DNA from: Collinsella aerofaciens
Lineage (GTDB): Bacteria; Actinomycetota; Coriobacteriia; Coriobacteriales; Coriobacteriaceae
DNA: 64,000 nucleotides
Reading direction: 5' to 3'
Assembly: GCF_009876115.1 (NCBI RefSeq)
Contig: NZ_WWSY01000012.1
Location: forward strand, 8,961-72,960
In this document: in pieces, positions 9,234 through 17,171 of the stretch
Position numbering within the stretch: position 1 is the first letter of the stretch
How the letters are laid out: every line of letters begins with the position of its first letter
The notes under the pieces: model-generated
Told to the model about the DNA's origin: nothing
Databases searched by the model: none
What the model saw: the letters and a program-made list of their open reading frames with translations, nothing else
Position numbers and translations under genes: made by a program

Positions 9234-10286
9234 GTGAAAACGGGTATTTCGATTTATCTTTCCAGCCCTTTGCAGGATATTGAGCGGACGATTGAGCGTG
9301 GTGCCGCGGCGGGTGCGCGCTACGCGTTCACCTCACTGCATATTCCCGAGGATGGGGGAGCGGCGTATGCCGATAAGGTCCGTCATGTGCTGTCGCTGCT
9401 CTCCGCCCGCGGCATTGCGCTCATCGCCGATGTGGGGCCGCGCACGTGCGATTTGCTCGGGCTTGAGCGCATCGAGGACCTGCGCGATCTGGGGTTGGAA
9501 TACCTTCGTTTGGACTATGGCTTTAGCGCCCAACGGGTCGCGGAGCTGTCCGGTGTATTTCGCATAGTGGTCAATGCATCGACGGTGAGTTCTGATGAAA
9601 TCGCATCGTGGCGTGAGGCCGGTGCCGATGTGACTCGTTTTGCCGCCTGCCACAATTTTTACCCCAAGCCTTATACCGGTTTAGCTCTGGAGGACATTGC
9701 TCGGGTGAATCTTCGTCTTGCGGCGCTTGGATTCGAAATCATGGCTTTTGTGCCGGGTGATGCCAACGTTCGCGGGCCGGTATTCGAGGGACTGCCGACG
9801 GTCGAGGCGCAGCGCGGTCGCGCGTCAAAGGTTGCTCTCAATATGCTTGAGCTTGCACATGGCGCCGATTGCGACATTGTGTTGGTCGGCGACCCCGATC
9901 TTTCCGATGCGGGCTGGGCGCAGTTTGCTCAAGTTTCCGCCGGATACGTGGACCTGCAATGCGAGCTTGAGCCCGGTTATGCCTATGTGCGCGGGCAGAT
10001 TCATCACGACCGGCCCGACTCGAGCACCCTCATCTTTAGGTCTCAGGAGTCACGTACGACGCATAAGCCGGATTCCGTGCCGACGGATGCCGGAGCCGGC
10101 CTGCCGCGAAAGGCGGGGTCGATCGCTGTGAGCAATAGCGGATATGGGCGCTACGAAGGCGAGCTTGAGATTGCGCGGGTCGATCTTCCCGGTGACGAGC
10201 GCATGAACGTTGCGGGCCATATCACGCCCGAGGCAATGGAGCTGCTGCCGTTCATCAAACGCGGATTCGGGGTACGGTTCGTTTAG
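9234..10286 (+). CDS. mupG: MupG-like 6-phospho-N-acetylmuramidase (DUF871 family)
   Basis: A 350-residue TIM-barrel protein of the family once called DUF871. The N-terminal barrel (about residues 1-235) begins with GISIYLSSP and contains LHIPED, RLDYGF and NFYPKPYTGL; a small beta domain follows (about 240-350). In Staphylococcus aureus, MupG hydrolyses MurNAc-6-phosphate-GlcNAc and is encoded with murQ, murP and murR, the same gene set as here. The function is therefore inferred from family plus neighbourhood. The GTG at 9234 follows AAAGGAGCG. Confidence 0.87.
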   Translation: MKTGISIYLSSPLQDIERTIERGAAAGARYAFTSLHIPEDGGAAYADKVRHVLSLLSARGIALIADVGPRTCDLLGLERIEDLRDLGLEYLRLDYGFSAQRVAELSGVFRIVVNASTVSSDEIASWREAGADVTRFAACHNFYPKPYTGLALEDIARVNLRLAALGFEIMAFVPGDANVRGPVFEGLPTVEAQRGRASKVALNMLELAHGADCDIVLVGDPDLSDAGWAQFAQVSAGYVDLQCELEPGYAYVRGQIHHDRPDSSTLIFRSQESRTTHKPDSVPTDAGAGLPRKAGSIAVSNSGYGRYEGELEIARVDLPGDERMNVAGHITPEAMELLPFIKRGFGVRFV

Positions 10287-10378
10287 CGTGTGACCCGTGG
10301 GCTACAATTGGCCCATCATACGAAGGCGCCTCGTGTGGCGTGTGCCTGCGTTGGCCGATCTATATTCGGAGGATTCCC

Positions 10379-10738
10379 ATGACCGTACTGTTTGTTGAAT
10401 ATCCCAAGTGCTCGACCTGTAAGAAGGCCAAGGCATGGCTGGACGAACACGGGGTAGAGTATATCGACCGCGATATCGTTTTGGACAATCCCACGGCTGA
10501 TGAGCTTGCGACCTGGATTGCTCGTTCGGGACTGCCGGTGCGGCGCTTCTTTAATTCGTCGGGCATGAAATATCGAGAGCTGGGCCTGAAGGCGCGTCTA
10601 GATGCGGGCATGACGGATCGGGAGTGCTACGAGCTGCTGGCGACCGACGGCATGCTGGTTAAGCGTCCGCTGTTGGTGGGCGACGACTTTGCGATTCCCG
10701 GCTTTAGGGAATCGGCTTGGGTCGAGGCGTTGCTGTAG
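10379..10738 (+). CDS. ArsC/Spx-like thioredoxin-fold protein
   Basis: A 119-residue protein of the arsenate reductase-like family. The N-terminal YPKCSTCKKA carries a CxxC pair like Spx and YffB-type proteins, and the central SGLPVRRFFNSSGMKYRELGL and C-terminal LLVKRPLLVGDDF-like block are typical of the family. Whether it reduces arsenate, contacts RNA polymerase like Spx or does neither cannot be decided from sequence; there are no ars genes nearby. The ATG at 10379 follows TCGGAGGATTCCC; the longer frame from 10340 has no family features. Confidence 0.85.
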   Translation: MTVLFVEYPKCSTCKKAKAWLDEHGVEYIDRDIVLDNPTADELATWIARSGLPVRRFFNSSGMKYRELGLKARLDAGMTDRECYELLATDGMLVKRPLLVGDDFAIPGFRESAWVEALL

Positions 10739-10745
10739 CGGCTGC

Positions 10746-10853
10746 GGAAAGTGCGACCCGTTTTGAGCTTCGATTACGGGATACGGTTTCCGGTTGAGGG
10801 CTCGATGGGAAAGTGGGGACCAGTTTGAGCTTGAAATCTGGGACGCACTTTCC
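10746..10853. repeat. Two tandem 46-bp palindromic units (family C)
   Basis: Unit 1 is 10746-10791 and unit 2 is 10808-10853, a 62-bp period. Both begin GGAAAGTG, end with TTTCC, and contain TTTGAGCTT near the centre. Each can fold into a hairpin, and the outer arms of the pair (GGAAAGTGCG and CGCACTTTCC) also match each other. They fill the space between two convergent genes. Confidence 0.75.
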
Positions 10854-10872
10854 GCCGGCAGGCTTGCCCCAG

Positions 10873-11283
10873 TCAGTCCTCCAACTGCGCCCATTCGTGC
10901 GGATCGTAGACCTTTACGTGCTTGTTGGGCTTGCCGCTCCAGTACTCCTCGTCCATAAAGGGCAGATATGCCTGAACGCCGGGGCAGATAAAGGGGATCC
11001 GCTGCTGTTGCAGTCGCTCGCGCTGGCGCTGCTCCAGGTGCGCCTCGGATATGACGGTCGGCATACCGGACAGCTCGACGAGGCTTGCCTGGATTCGCTT
11101 AAGGTCGGGGAGTCCCGCGTGCCATGACATCCGCATGATCAAAAAGGATGCACGGCGGTATTTTGCCTGCATCACCGTGATGGCGGGGCGCAGAGTGGGA
11201 TGGATTTTGTCCCGTTCGGGCCAAAGGTCAGCAGTGATCTCGAGGCCCAGGGTCTCCCATAGGTAATCAAGCTCTTCGTCCAT
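10873..11283 (-). CDS. Conserved protein of unknown function, 136 residues
   Basis: The product is not firmly recognised. It is soluble, with helical N- and C-terminal parts; the middle has a basic, Gln/Arg-rich helix (EQRQRERLQQQ) followed by IPFICPGVQAYLPF and a C-terminal acidic tail. The PG.Q.YLPF-type motif resembles a segment I associate with some winged-helix/MarR-like proteins, but no clear DNA-binding domain is visible. The ATG at 11283 follows GAGGCGCC. It converges on the ArsC-like gene and is divergent from the tRNA pair. Confidence 0.6.
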   Translation of the reverse strand: MDEELDYLWETLGLEITADLWPERDKIHPTLRPAITVMQAKYRRASFLIMRMSWHAGLPDLKRIQASLVELSGMPTVISEAHLEQRQRERLQQQRIPFICPGVQAYLPFMDEEYWSGKPNKHVKVYDPHEWAQLED

Positions 11284-11476
11284 GGCGCCTCGATATCTAC
11301 GTGATCATTGATACTTCGATTGTGTTGCCTGGTGCTATCGTTTTCGCGGTAGAATCTGCCAACGGTTGACGGCTACCGCTCGCGGCGTTTTGCCCTTCGT
11401 GTGCAGCGGTCGACTTCACAGGTCCTTCACGTGTCGGCCGTATTTGACTGAATTTCAAAAAAGTCAAAATTGGGGC

Positions 11477-11505
11477 TTGCGTCACGGCCGGACTTCCCGT
11501 ATATT
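11477..11505 (+). promoter_or_regulatory. Promoter for the tRNA-Gln/tRNA-Glu pair
   Basis: A -35 TTGCGT (11477-11482) and a -10 TATATT (11500-11505) are separated by 17 bases, and lie 45 bases before tRNA-Gln. An inverted repeat TTTGACT/AGTCAAA lies just upstream (about 11443-11468). Confidence 0.6.
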
Positions 11506-11549
11506 TCTTTCTTGCGCAAAGGCACAGCCGAGCGCAGCGATGCAGTCAT

Positions 11550-11623
11550 TGGGATGTCGTCTAATGGCAGGACAGCGGATTCTGGTTCCGTCAATGGGGG
11601 TTCGACTCCCTCCATCCCAGCCA
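11550..11623 (+). tRNA. tRNA-Gln (anticodon CTG)
   Basis: A complete cloverleaf can be folded. The acceptor arms TGGGATG and CATCCCA pair perfectly; the anticodon stem GCGGA/TCCGT encloses the loop TTCTGGT, giving anticodon CTG at 11582-11584. The T arm contains GGTTCGACTCC, and CCA is encoded. It reads codon CAG. Confidence 0.95.
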
Positions 11624-11640
11624 TTGCATTTGCTACATAT

Positions 11641-11717
11641 GGCCCGTTCGTCTAGCGGTTTAGGACGCCGCCCTCTCAAGGCGGAGATCACCAGTTCGAA
11701 TCTGGTACGGGCTACCA
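11641..11717 (+). tRNA. tRNA-Glu (anticodon CTC)
   Basis: The acceptor arms GGCCCGT and ACGGGCT pair with one G-U, the anticodon stem CCGCC/GGCGG encloses CTCTCAA (anticodon CTC), the T arm is ACCAG/CTGGT, and CCA is encoded. It lies 17 bases after tRNA-Gln and is presumably co-transcribed. Confidence 0.95.
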
Positions 11718-11727
11718 AAATTGAACG

Positions 11728-11755
11728 CCCGGGCCTCGTAAGAGACCCGGGTTTT
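11728..11755 (+). terminator. Terminator after the tRNA pair
   Basis: The arms CCCGGGCCTC and GAGACCCGGG, with one mismatch and a GTAA loop, are followed by TTTT. Confidence 0.8.
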
Positions 11756-11811
11756 GTGTATTAACCGTATATACGGCGCCTGCCGTGTTTCGCTCAGATC
11801 GAGGAGTAGCC

Positions 11812-12729
11812 ATGGATCTGCCCATCAGCTTGCAAGACATCACGTATGCCGAGAACTATCTGGCGCAGGGCGACCTGGCTACGGCGACGCCGCTGCTGGA
11901 GCGTCTGGTGGAGCTCGCCGAGGAGTATATCGACGCTGAGTGCAAGACGGAGGAGAAGCGTCAATACTTTAGCTTCGATAGCAAGTTTGAGCGCTTGGCC
12001 TATCGCCGCGTGGAGAAGGATCCGCGCGAGCTCGTGCAGGTCGAGGTGCCGTTTGACCGCCTGTACTCTGACATGGCGTTTGCCTACATTCGCCAGCAGG
12101 ATTATGTGAGTGCTCGCAACGCCTTGATGCAGGCCGTGCGCTGGGACCCCATGAACTGCAACTACCGCCTGGATCTGGCCGAGCTGTTCCGCGCTCTCGA
12201 GGACAAGCAGGAATGGGCATCGCTCTCGTTCTCGGTGCTGGAGCGTGCAAGCGATGGCAAGTGCGCCGCCCGCGCTTACGCCAATCTAGGTCAGTACTTC
12301 TTGGAGCCCGAGACCGAGAACGTTTCGGCTGCCGTGGGCTGCGCGCGTCTGGCGCTGCGCCTGGCGCCCAACGATGCGCATACGACGCGCCTGCTCAACA
12401 AGATCCATACCACCTATCCGGATGCCGCCGATGAGAGCGACGACCACGTGATGGGTGAACTGGCCCTGCAAGGCGTGCCGACCTCGCCTTCGGCCGAGAT
12501 TGCCATCTGCCTGATTATGTGCGCGACCGATGCTGCAAGCGACGGCGACAAGCAGGAGGCGACGCGCCTGACGGTACGTGCTCGCGACTTGGTGGGCGAG
12601 GAGGCCTGCGCGGCGATTATCAAACTGGTGCGCGAGAGCGATGCCGAGCTCAATGCCGAGCGCAAGGCAAAGCGCGAGGCTGCGGGCTCAAACGCCGATG
12701 GCGCCAAGGAGGCCGGCGATGCCCAGTAA
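11812..12729 (+). CDS. TPR-like repeat protein
   Basis: A 305-residue, largely helical soluble protein. Alternating A/G/Y-rich helix pairs, for example DMAFAYIRQQDYVSARNALM (about residues 85-104) and the segments around RLDLAELFRALEDKQEW and YANLGQYFLEPE, fit tetratricopeptide repeats. The C terminus is charged and Ala/Lys-rich. TPR proteins act as interaction scaffolds; no specific function can be given. The ATG at 11812 follows GAGGAGTAGCC. Its 3' end overlaps smpB by 11 bases, so the two are translated together. Confidence 0.75.
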   Translation: MDLPISLQDITYAENYLAQGDLATATPLLERLVELAEEYIDAECKTEEKRQYFSFDSKFERLAYRRVEKDPRELVQVEVPFDRLYSDMAFAYIRQQDYVSARNALMQAVRWDPMNCNYRLDLAELFRALEDKQEWASLSFSVLERASDGKCAARAYANLGQYFLEPETENVSAAVGCARLALRLAPNDAHTTRLLNKIHTTYPDAADESDDHVMGELALQGVPTSPSAEIAICLIMCATDAASDGDKQEATRLTVRARDLVGEEACAAIIKLVRESDAELNAERKAKREAAGSNADGAKEAGDAQ

Positions 12730-13189
12730 GCGCGAGCGCAAACTCATTTCCAAGAATCGCTCGGCACATCACGAGTACTTTATCGATGAGACGTTTGAGT
12801 GCGGTATTGAGCTGAGCGGTACCGAGGTCAAGTCGATTCGCGAGCGCGCGTGCCAGATTACCGATACCTTCGCACTGATTCGTGGTGGGGAGTGCTGGCT
12901 CGTCGGCCTGCATATCCACCCTTATAGTCATGGTGGCGTGTGGAATCGCGATCCCGACCGTCGGCGCCGTCTGCTGCTGCACCGCAAGGAGATCGACTTT
13001 CTTGACGGCAAACTTCGCAACCGCGGCTATGCGCTGGTGCCGCTGGAGCTCTACTTTAATACCGACGGCCGCGTAAAGCTGCTGCTGGGCCTAGGCCGCG
13101 GCAAGAAGCTCTACGACAAGCGCGAGGATATGGCCAAGCGCGATGTCCAGCGCGAGATCGACCGCGCCCTCAAGGAGCGCAATCGCTAG
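12719..13189 (+). CDS. smpB: SsrA-binding protein SmpB
   Basis: A 156-residue tmRNA-binding protein required for trans-translation rescue of stalled ribosomes. The order of motifs is typical: SKNRSAHHEYFIDETFE (about residues 11-27), GIELSGTEVKSIR, the RDPDRRRRLLLHRKEI block and the basic C-terminal tail KLYDKREDMAKRD used in the ribosomal mRNA channel. The length matches the family. The ATG at 12719 lies within the end of the TPR gene after a GGAGG-like stretch. No tmRNA gene was recognised in the window. Confidence 0.96.
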   Translation: MPSKRERKLISKNRSAHHEYFIDETFECGIELSGTEVKSIRERACQITDTFALIRGGECWLVGLHIHPYSHGGVWNRDPDRRRRLLLHRKEIDFLDGKLRNRGYALVPLELYFNTDGRVKLLLGLGRGKKLYDKREDMAKRDVQREIDRALKERNR

Positions 13190-13201
13190 GCGTTCTGTAT
13201 A

Positions 13202-13268
13202 AGTTGCGGTGGAATACGGACTGTTTTGCCTGTTTGAGGGGCTATTCAGTCCTTATTTCACCGCAACT
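13202..13268. repeat. Palindromic element, family B, copy 1
   Basis: The left arm AGTTGCGGTGGAATACGGAC (from 13202) and the right arm (13247-13268, ending ACCGCAACT) are inverted copies of about 22 bp with two mismatches, around a 23-bp centre. A second copy with nearly identical arms and an unrelated centre is at 28430-28496. Confidence 0.85.
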
Positions 13269-13287
13269 GCGGGCGTCTCATCTTGCT

Positions 13288-13315
13288 TATACTGTTTTGA
13301 CACATATGTCTCAAA
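13288..13315 (+). promoter_or_regulatory. Promoter -10 with overlapping 20-bp operator-like palindrome
   Basis: TATACT at 13288-13293 is a good -10. Directly after it, TTTGACACATATGTCTCAAA (13296-13315) is palindromic except for one symmetrical position pair. It would cover the transcription start of the flavin reductase gene. A redox-responsive repressor is an attractive but unproved binder. Confidence 0.5.
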
Positions 13316-13397
13316 GGTGGTGTCCGTTGTGGGCGCCGCCTTTTTTGTGGGTACATACATCCATGAGGTTCCAACCCGCGTTAGGGGAGTGATTGTT

Positions 13398-13901
13398 ATG
13401 GACAAAACTGCGTTCTTTACCATGCCGAGCGGTCTGTACGTGGTGAGCGCCGCGGCAGACGGGCTGCGCGCCGGCTGCGTCATCAACACTGCGGTGCAGG
13501 TGACGTCCATGCCGCCGCGCATTTCGGTTGCCGTGAACAAGGACAACGTCACCTCGGGCGTCATCGCTTCGGCCAAAGCGTTCGCGCTGACCGTGATCGA
13601 TCAGACCGCCGACATGCTCTACATCGGTAACTTTGGGTTCCGCACCAGCAGCGATTATGACAAGTTTGCTAAATACGAGACCCGCGAGACGGCTCTGGGC
13701 ATGCCCTATGTGCCCGAGCACGCGGCGGCCCTGTTTAGCTGCCATTTGATCGACACTGTGGATGTTGGCACGCATCTACTGTTTATCGGCGAGGTCGAGG
13801 ATGCCGAGCGCTTGAGTGACGAGACGCCGCTCACCTACGATTACTACCATAAGGTCCTGAAGGGCAAGACGCCTCCGAAGGCGTCCTCGTATCAAGGTTA
13901 G
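13398..13901 (+). CDS. Flavin reductase-like FMN-binding protein
   Basis: A 167-residue protein of the flavin reductase/FMN-binding split-barrel family. The N-terminal MPSGLYVVSA, the CVINTAVQVTSMPPRISVAVNKDN block and the GKTPPKASSYQG tail are characteristic, and match the N-terminal domain of high-molecular-weight rubredoxin (flavin reductase fused to rubredoxin) from clostridia. Here a free rubredoxin gene follows 89 bases downstream, as if that fusion were split. The likely role is electron transfer from NAD(P)H via FMN to rubredoxin in oxygen or nitric oxide defence. The ATG at 13398 follows AGGGGAGTGATTGTT. Confidence 0.88.
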   Translation: MDKTAFFTMPSGLYVVSAAADGLRAGCVINTAVQVTSMPPRISVAVNKDNVTSGVIASAKAFALTVIDQTADMLYIGNFGFRTSSDYDKFAKYETRETALGMPYVPEHAAALFSCHLIDTVDVGTHLLFIGEVEDAERLSDETPLTYDYYHKVLKGKTPPKASSYQG

Positions 13902-13918
13902 AAATGTTTTAAAAATAC

Positions 13919-13946
13919 TTGCATTATATTATTAAGAATCTATACT
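13919..13946 (+). promoter_or_regulatory. Sigma-70-type promoter of the rubredoxin gene
   Basis: TTGCAT (13919-13924) and TATACT (13941-13946) are separated by 16 bases in an AT-rich stretch, 45 bases before the start codon. The rubredoxin can therefore be made independently of the flavin reductase. Confidence 0.7.
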
Positions 13947-13990
13947 GATAAATGAAGTACATCACCAGTTGCGTTTGAGAGGAGAACATC

Positions 13991-14134
13991 ATGGCTGAGG
14001 AGAAGAAGACGTATAAGTTCGTGTGCGTCGTTTGCGGTTACGAGGTTGAGGTCGATACGCCCGAGCTGCCCGAGGATTATGTGTGCCCGGTGTGTGGCGT
14101 CGGTCCCGATCAGTTTGAGCTCGTCGAGGAGTAG
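13991..14134 (+). CDS. Rubredoxin
   Basis: A 47-residue one-iron electron carrier. The two iron-binding knuckles are visible as CVVCGYE (about residues 12-18) and CPVCGVG (about 33-39), with the conserved aromatic and Pro residues [11 protein letters not shown] and DQFE. The length is slightly below the usual 52-54 residues. A GAGAGGAG site precedes ATG 13991. It is probably the partner of the flavin reductase upstream. Confidence 0.95.
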   Translation: MAEEKKTYKFVCVVCGYEVEVDTPELPEDYVCPVCGVGPDQFELVEE

Positions 14135-14173
14135 CTCGCAGACACACGGCGAAAGCCGAACATAGCTCTGTCC

Positions 14174-14208
14174 AAGGGCCTCGGTCGAATTCTCGGCCGG
14201 GGCCCTTT
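14174..14208 (+). terminator. Terminator after rubredoxin
   Basis: AAGGGCC and GGCCCTT arms, with imperfect pairing of the inner CGG/CCG segments, are followed by TTTT. Confidence 0.75.
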
Positions 14209-14277
14209 TCCTCCGCCCCCAAGGGATCACGGTTGCTGTTGGCCGATCCTGTCTGTTGTGAGTCCGGCCGACCTTTT

Positions 14278-14414
14278 GTCTTAATCTGTAACGTCTAACG
14301 GCTCAAAACGGGTCTTCCTGTTACAGATCGAGACAAACGGAGCTGTCCCTCGGAATGATCTCGATCTGTAACATCTAGACATCAAAAGCGGGTCTAGATG
14401 TTACAGATCGAGAC
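14278..14414. repeat. Hairpin array cluster 1 (family A, 2 units)
   Basis: Two 57-bp palindromic units, 14278-14334 and 14358-14414, spaced 80 bp between equivalent bases. The arms read (G/A)TCT(T/C)(A/G)ATCTGTAAC and GTTACAGATCGAGAC. The second unit extends its stem through CATCTAGAC/GTCTAGATG. The cluster lies between the convergent rubredoxin and Nramp genes. Confidence 0.92.
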
Positions 14415-14441
14415 GTTTGCCTGGGTAGGTGCCCCGTCCCA

Positions 14442-15698
14442 TTACATCCCTGTCAACAACACGACATCGAGAATCGTCACGATGGCACCAATCCCTACAA
14501 GCAGCGCGTTGAGCGGGCGCGAATTGGCGTATTTGCCCATGACGCGGCGTGAACTGGTGAGTCGTATGAGCACAAAGACCGTAATCGGCAGCTGAAGCGA
14601 CAGCAGTGCCTGACTCCAGATGAGACCTTCAAAAGGATTTGGAACGACCAGGCACGCCGCCACTGCTCCGGCGAAACAGGCCGCCACCCCGACCGAGGAA
14701 TGTCGGTCGTGGATGTCGTATTCCTCGTCGAACATGCCCGCGGTGATGGTTCCCGCCGCCATGCCCGCTGTCACGCTGCTCGATAGTCCCGCGAACAGCA
14801 GCGCTACCGCAAAGATGGTCGAGCTCGCCGGGCCCAAGATGGGGGAGAGCGTGGCCGCTGCGACGGCGAGGTCGTCTACGACAATGCCGTGCGCAAAGAA
14901 GGTCGTTGCGGCCAGGATGACCATGGCCGAGTTGATCGCCCAGCCCACGCCCATCGAAAAGAGCGTGTCGAAGAGCTCATAGCGCAGACGCTCTTCGATA
15001 ACCTGCTCGCCTTGGCCTTCGAAGTGCATGGATTGGATGACCTCGGAGTGCAGGAAGAGGTTGTGGGGCATAACGACCGCGCCTAGGACACTTACGATAA
15101 TCGCGGCCGAGCCGGTGGGCATACGGGGTGTGATCCAGCTTGTGGCGGCTTGCGGCCAGTCGACGTTGACTAGTGCAAGCTCGGCCAAAAACGAAAGTCC
15201 TACCACGCCCACGAAGGCGATGATCCATCGCTCGGCGCGTTTGTAGGAGCTTGTCATGAGCATGGCAATCGATGCCGCCGCGACGATGACGCAGCCGGCG
15301 CGTACGGGCAGGCCAAAGAGCATTTGAAGCGCGATCGCACCGCCCAGGACTTCGGCCATGGCGGTGGCGATGGTCGCGAGGTAGGCGCTGGCGAGCACCG
15401 TGCGCCCAACGAAGCGGGGGAGAAAGCGGGTCGTGGCCTCGGCAAGGCAGGCGCCCGTGGCGATGCCCAGGTGCGCCGCGTTGTGCTGCAAGACGATCAG
15501 CATAATCGTGGACAGCGTGACGATCCACAGCAGCGCGTAGCCAAACTGCGAGCCCGCGGCCATATTGGAGGCCCAGTTGCCCGGGTCGATAAAGCCGACG
15601 GTCACGAGCAATCCGGGGCCGATATGCCGTGCGATGTCGAGTCCTCCGTGACCGCCGGTGCGTCGGGAGCCAAAGTGTTGTTTGAGATGGTTGAGCAT
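14442..15698 (-). CDS. mntH: Nramp family divalent metal (Mn/Fe) transporter
   Basis: A 418-residue proton-coupled divalent metal importer with about eleven membrane helices. The two metal-binding signatures are present: DPGNWASN in helix 1 and MPHNLFLHS in helix 6 (DPGN and MPHN). The Met of MPHN is the soft ligand that favours Mn and Fe over Ca and Mg. The ATG at 15698 is chosen because AGGAGC lies 5 bases before it; the frame extends 12 codons further without a ribosome site. The substrate cannot be narrowed further from sequence. Confidence 0.93.
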   Translation of the reverse strand: MLNHLKQHFGSRRTGGHGGLDIARHIGPGLLVTVGFIDPGNWASNMAAGSQFGYALLWIVTLSTIMLIVLQHNAAHLGIATGACLAEATTRFLPRFVGRTVLASAYLATIATAMAEVLGGAIALQMLFGLPVRAGCVIVAAASIAMLMTSSYKRAERWIIAFVGVVGLSFLAELALVNVDWPQAATSWITPRMPTGSAAIIVSVLGAVVMPHNLFLHSEVIQSMHFEGQGEQVIEERLRYELFDTLFSMGVGWAINSAMVILAATTFFAHGIVVDDLAVAAATLSPILGPASSTIFAVALLFAGLSSSVTAGMAAGTITAGMFDEEYDIHDRHSSVGVAACFAGAVAACLVVPNPFEGLIWSQALLSLQLPITVFVLIRLTSSRRVMGKYANSRPLNALLVGIGAIVTILDVVLLTGM

Positions 15699-15773
15699 GG
15701 TGCGCTCCTGTGTATGGGCGGCGTGACGTCGCATCTGGGCCGTGCGGCGCCACGCGTCGGTTTTGGGTTGGGG

Positions 15774-16547
15774 CTACTTGTGCGCTTTGCCCTGATTGGC
15801 CACGGCGTCGATCTTGGCGGCGATGGTCGCCGGGTCGCCGATGTAGCGCTTGTCGAGGACGTTGAAATCGGTGTCGAAGGTGTAGACGAGCGGCACGCCG
15901 GTGGGGATGTTGACCTTGAGGATCTCCTCGGGCGTGAGGTGCTCGAGCTTCATGACGAGTGAGCGCAGGGAGTTGCCGTGTGCGGCGATGAGTACGCGCT
16001 TGCCGGCGAGCATCTGGGGGCGAATCTCGTCTTCGAAATAAGGCCAGGCGCGGGCGATCGTGTCCTTGAGGCACTCGGTATAGGGCAGCTGATCGGGCGC
16101 GACATCACGGTATTGCTCCTGGGTGTGGGGATCGCGCGCGTCGTCCGGCTCGAGTGCCGGCGGGCAGACATCGAAGGAGCGGCGCCAGATGAGCACCTGC
16201 TCGTCGCCGTGCTCCGCTGCGGCATCGGCCTTGTTGAGACCCTGCAACGCTCCGTAGTGGCGCTCGTTGAGCTTCCAGGATTTGATGACGGGCAACCACT
16301 CGCGATCCATTTGGCCGAGCACGATGTCGAGGGTGTGAATTGCGCGCTTGAGACGCGAGGTGTAGCAGACGTCGAAGTCGAAGCCCGCTTCTTTGAGGGC
16401 TCGACCGCCTGCTGCGGCTTCTTCGCGGCCCGTGTCGGTGAGTTCTACGTCGGTCCAGCCGGTGAACAGGTTGAGTTTGTTCCACTCGGATTCTCCGTGA
16501 CGGATAAGGACAAGTTGCATTGTCTGTCGGTCTGCTCGGTGCGCCAT
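15774..16547 (-). CDS. gpmA: 2,3-bisphosphoglycerate-dependent phosphoglycerate mutase
   Basis: A 257-residue glycolytic enzyme interconverting 3- and 2-phosphoglycerate. The phosphohistidine motif LIRHGESEWN is at about residues 14-23, followed by NLFTGWTDVELT, the catalytic LNERHYGALQGLNK and the second His in AAHGNSLR. The ATG at 16547 follows AAGGAGGCCCCT; an internal ATG at 16520 gives a length closer to the E. coli enzyme but lacks as good a site. Confidence 0.95.
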   Translation of the reverse strand: MAHRADRQTMQLVLIRHGESEWNKLNLFTGWTDVELTDTGREEAAAGGRALKEAGFDFDVCYTSRLKRAIHTLDIVLGQMDREWLPVIKSWKLNERHYGALQGLNKADAAAEHGDEQVLIWRRSFDVCPPALEPDDARDPHTQEQYRDVAPDQLPYTECLKDTIARAWPYFEDEIRPQMLAGKRVLIAAHGNSLRSLVMKLEHLTPEEILKVNIPTGVPLVYTFDTDFNVLDKRYIGDPATIAAKIDAVANQGKAHK

Positions 16548-16684
16548 AGGGGCCTCCTTGATCTGGCACGGTGTGCGTGCCGTTTGCTTGACGCCGCAAA
16601 GGATACCCGTTTTAAGCTTAAAAGTTAACCAAGACTAACAAAATTGTTGTATTTGAATAGGATGATGAAGGGGGGCTGCGAACT

Positions 16685-16820
16685 GTCTTGATCTGTAACA
16701 ACTAGGGATGGAAATTGGGCCTAGGTGTTACGGATCGAGACAAACTAAAACCGTCCCGCAGAAAATCTCAATCTGTAACATCTAGGCGCCAAAATTGGGT
16801 CTTCCTGTTACAGATTGAGA
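16685..16820. repeat. Hairpin array cluster 2 (family A, 2 units)
   Basis: Units at 16685-16741 and about 16765-16821, spaced 80 bp. In the second unit the arms carry a compensated change (CAATC with GATTG instead of CGATC with GATCG). The cluster lies between the divergent gpmA and gltB genes. Confidence 0.92.
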
Positions 16821-16823
16821 TGT

Positions 16824-16977
16824 TTGAAGCGGTGAGCTTACAGGCCGAACTTGGGCGTCTTGTTGCCGCCCTTGAGGCCTGCTGTGTCGAGCCCCATCAT
16901 GCAAAAGTCCGCATGGCCCTTGTTTCCAGAATGATTCAAAGGGGCCAGATGCATATGTGCCGGCTGTCCCTGCACTA
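16824..16977. other. Intergenic stretch without recognised features
   Basis: I see no convincing gene, promoter or hairpin here. Short open frames in this interval have no ribosome sites or family features. Confidence 0.5.
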
Positions 16978-17042
16978 AAACGTGTACGTCAGCCTCCAAA
17001 GATGTCAAATTTCGACATGTTTGGGGGCTGACGTACATGTTT
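16978..17042. repeat. Long imperfect palindrome upstream of gltB
   Basis: The left arm (16978-17006, including GTACGTCAGCC) and the right arm (17014-17042, including GGCTGACGTAC) are inverted copies of 29 bp with about three mismatches around a 7-base loop. It lies 130 bases before gltB. There is no T run in the gltB direction that would make it a clear terminator. Confidence 0.8.
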
Positions 17043-17171
17043 GATAGCAAGACGTTGATGGTCGGTGTGCGTTACGCGATTGTTTCGAAACGGGCGGGAA
17101 ACACAACGACGCCCCGATGCCCCTACTATGCCTATTCAACTGACTGTCTAAATATCTAGGGGAGGATCGCG

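Noticed and set aside
12719..13400. tmRNA gene next to smpB
   Set aside because: No tRNA-like ends or tag reading frame could be recognised; the downstream hairpin is a family B repeat.
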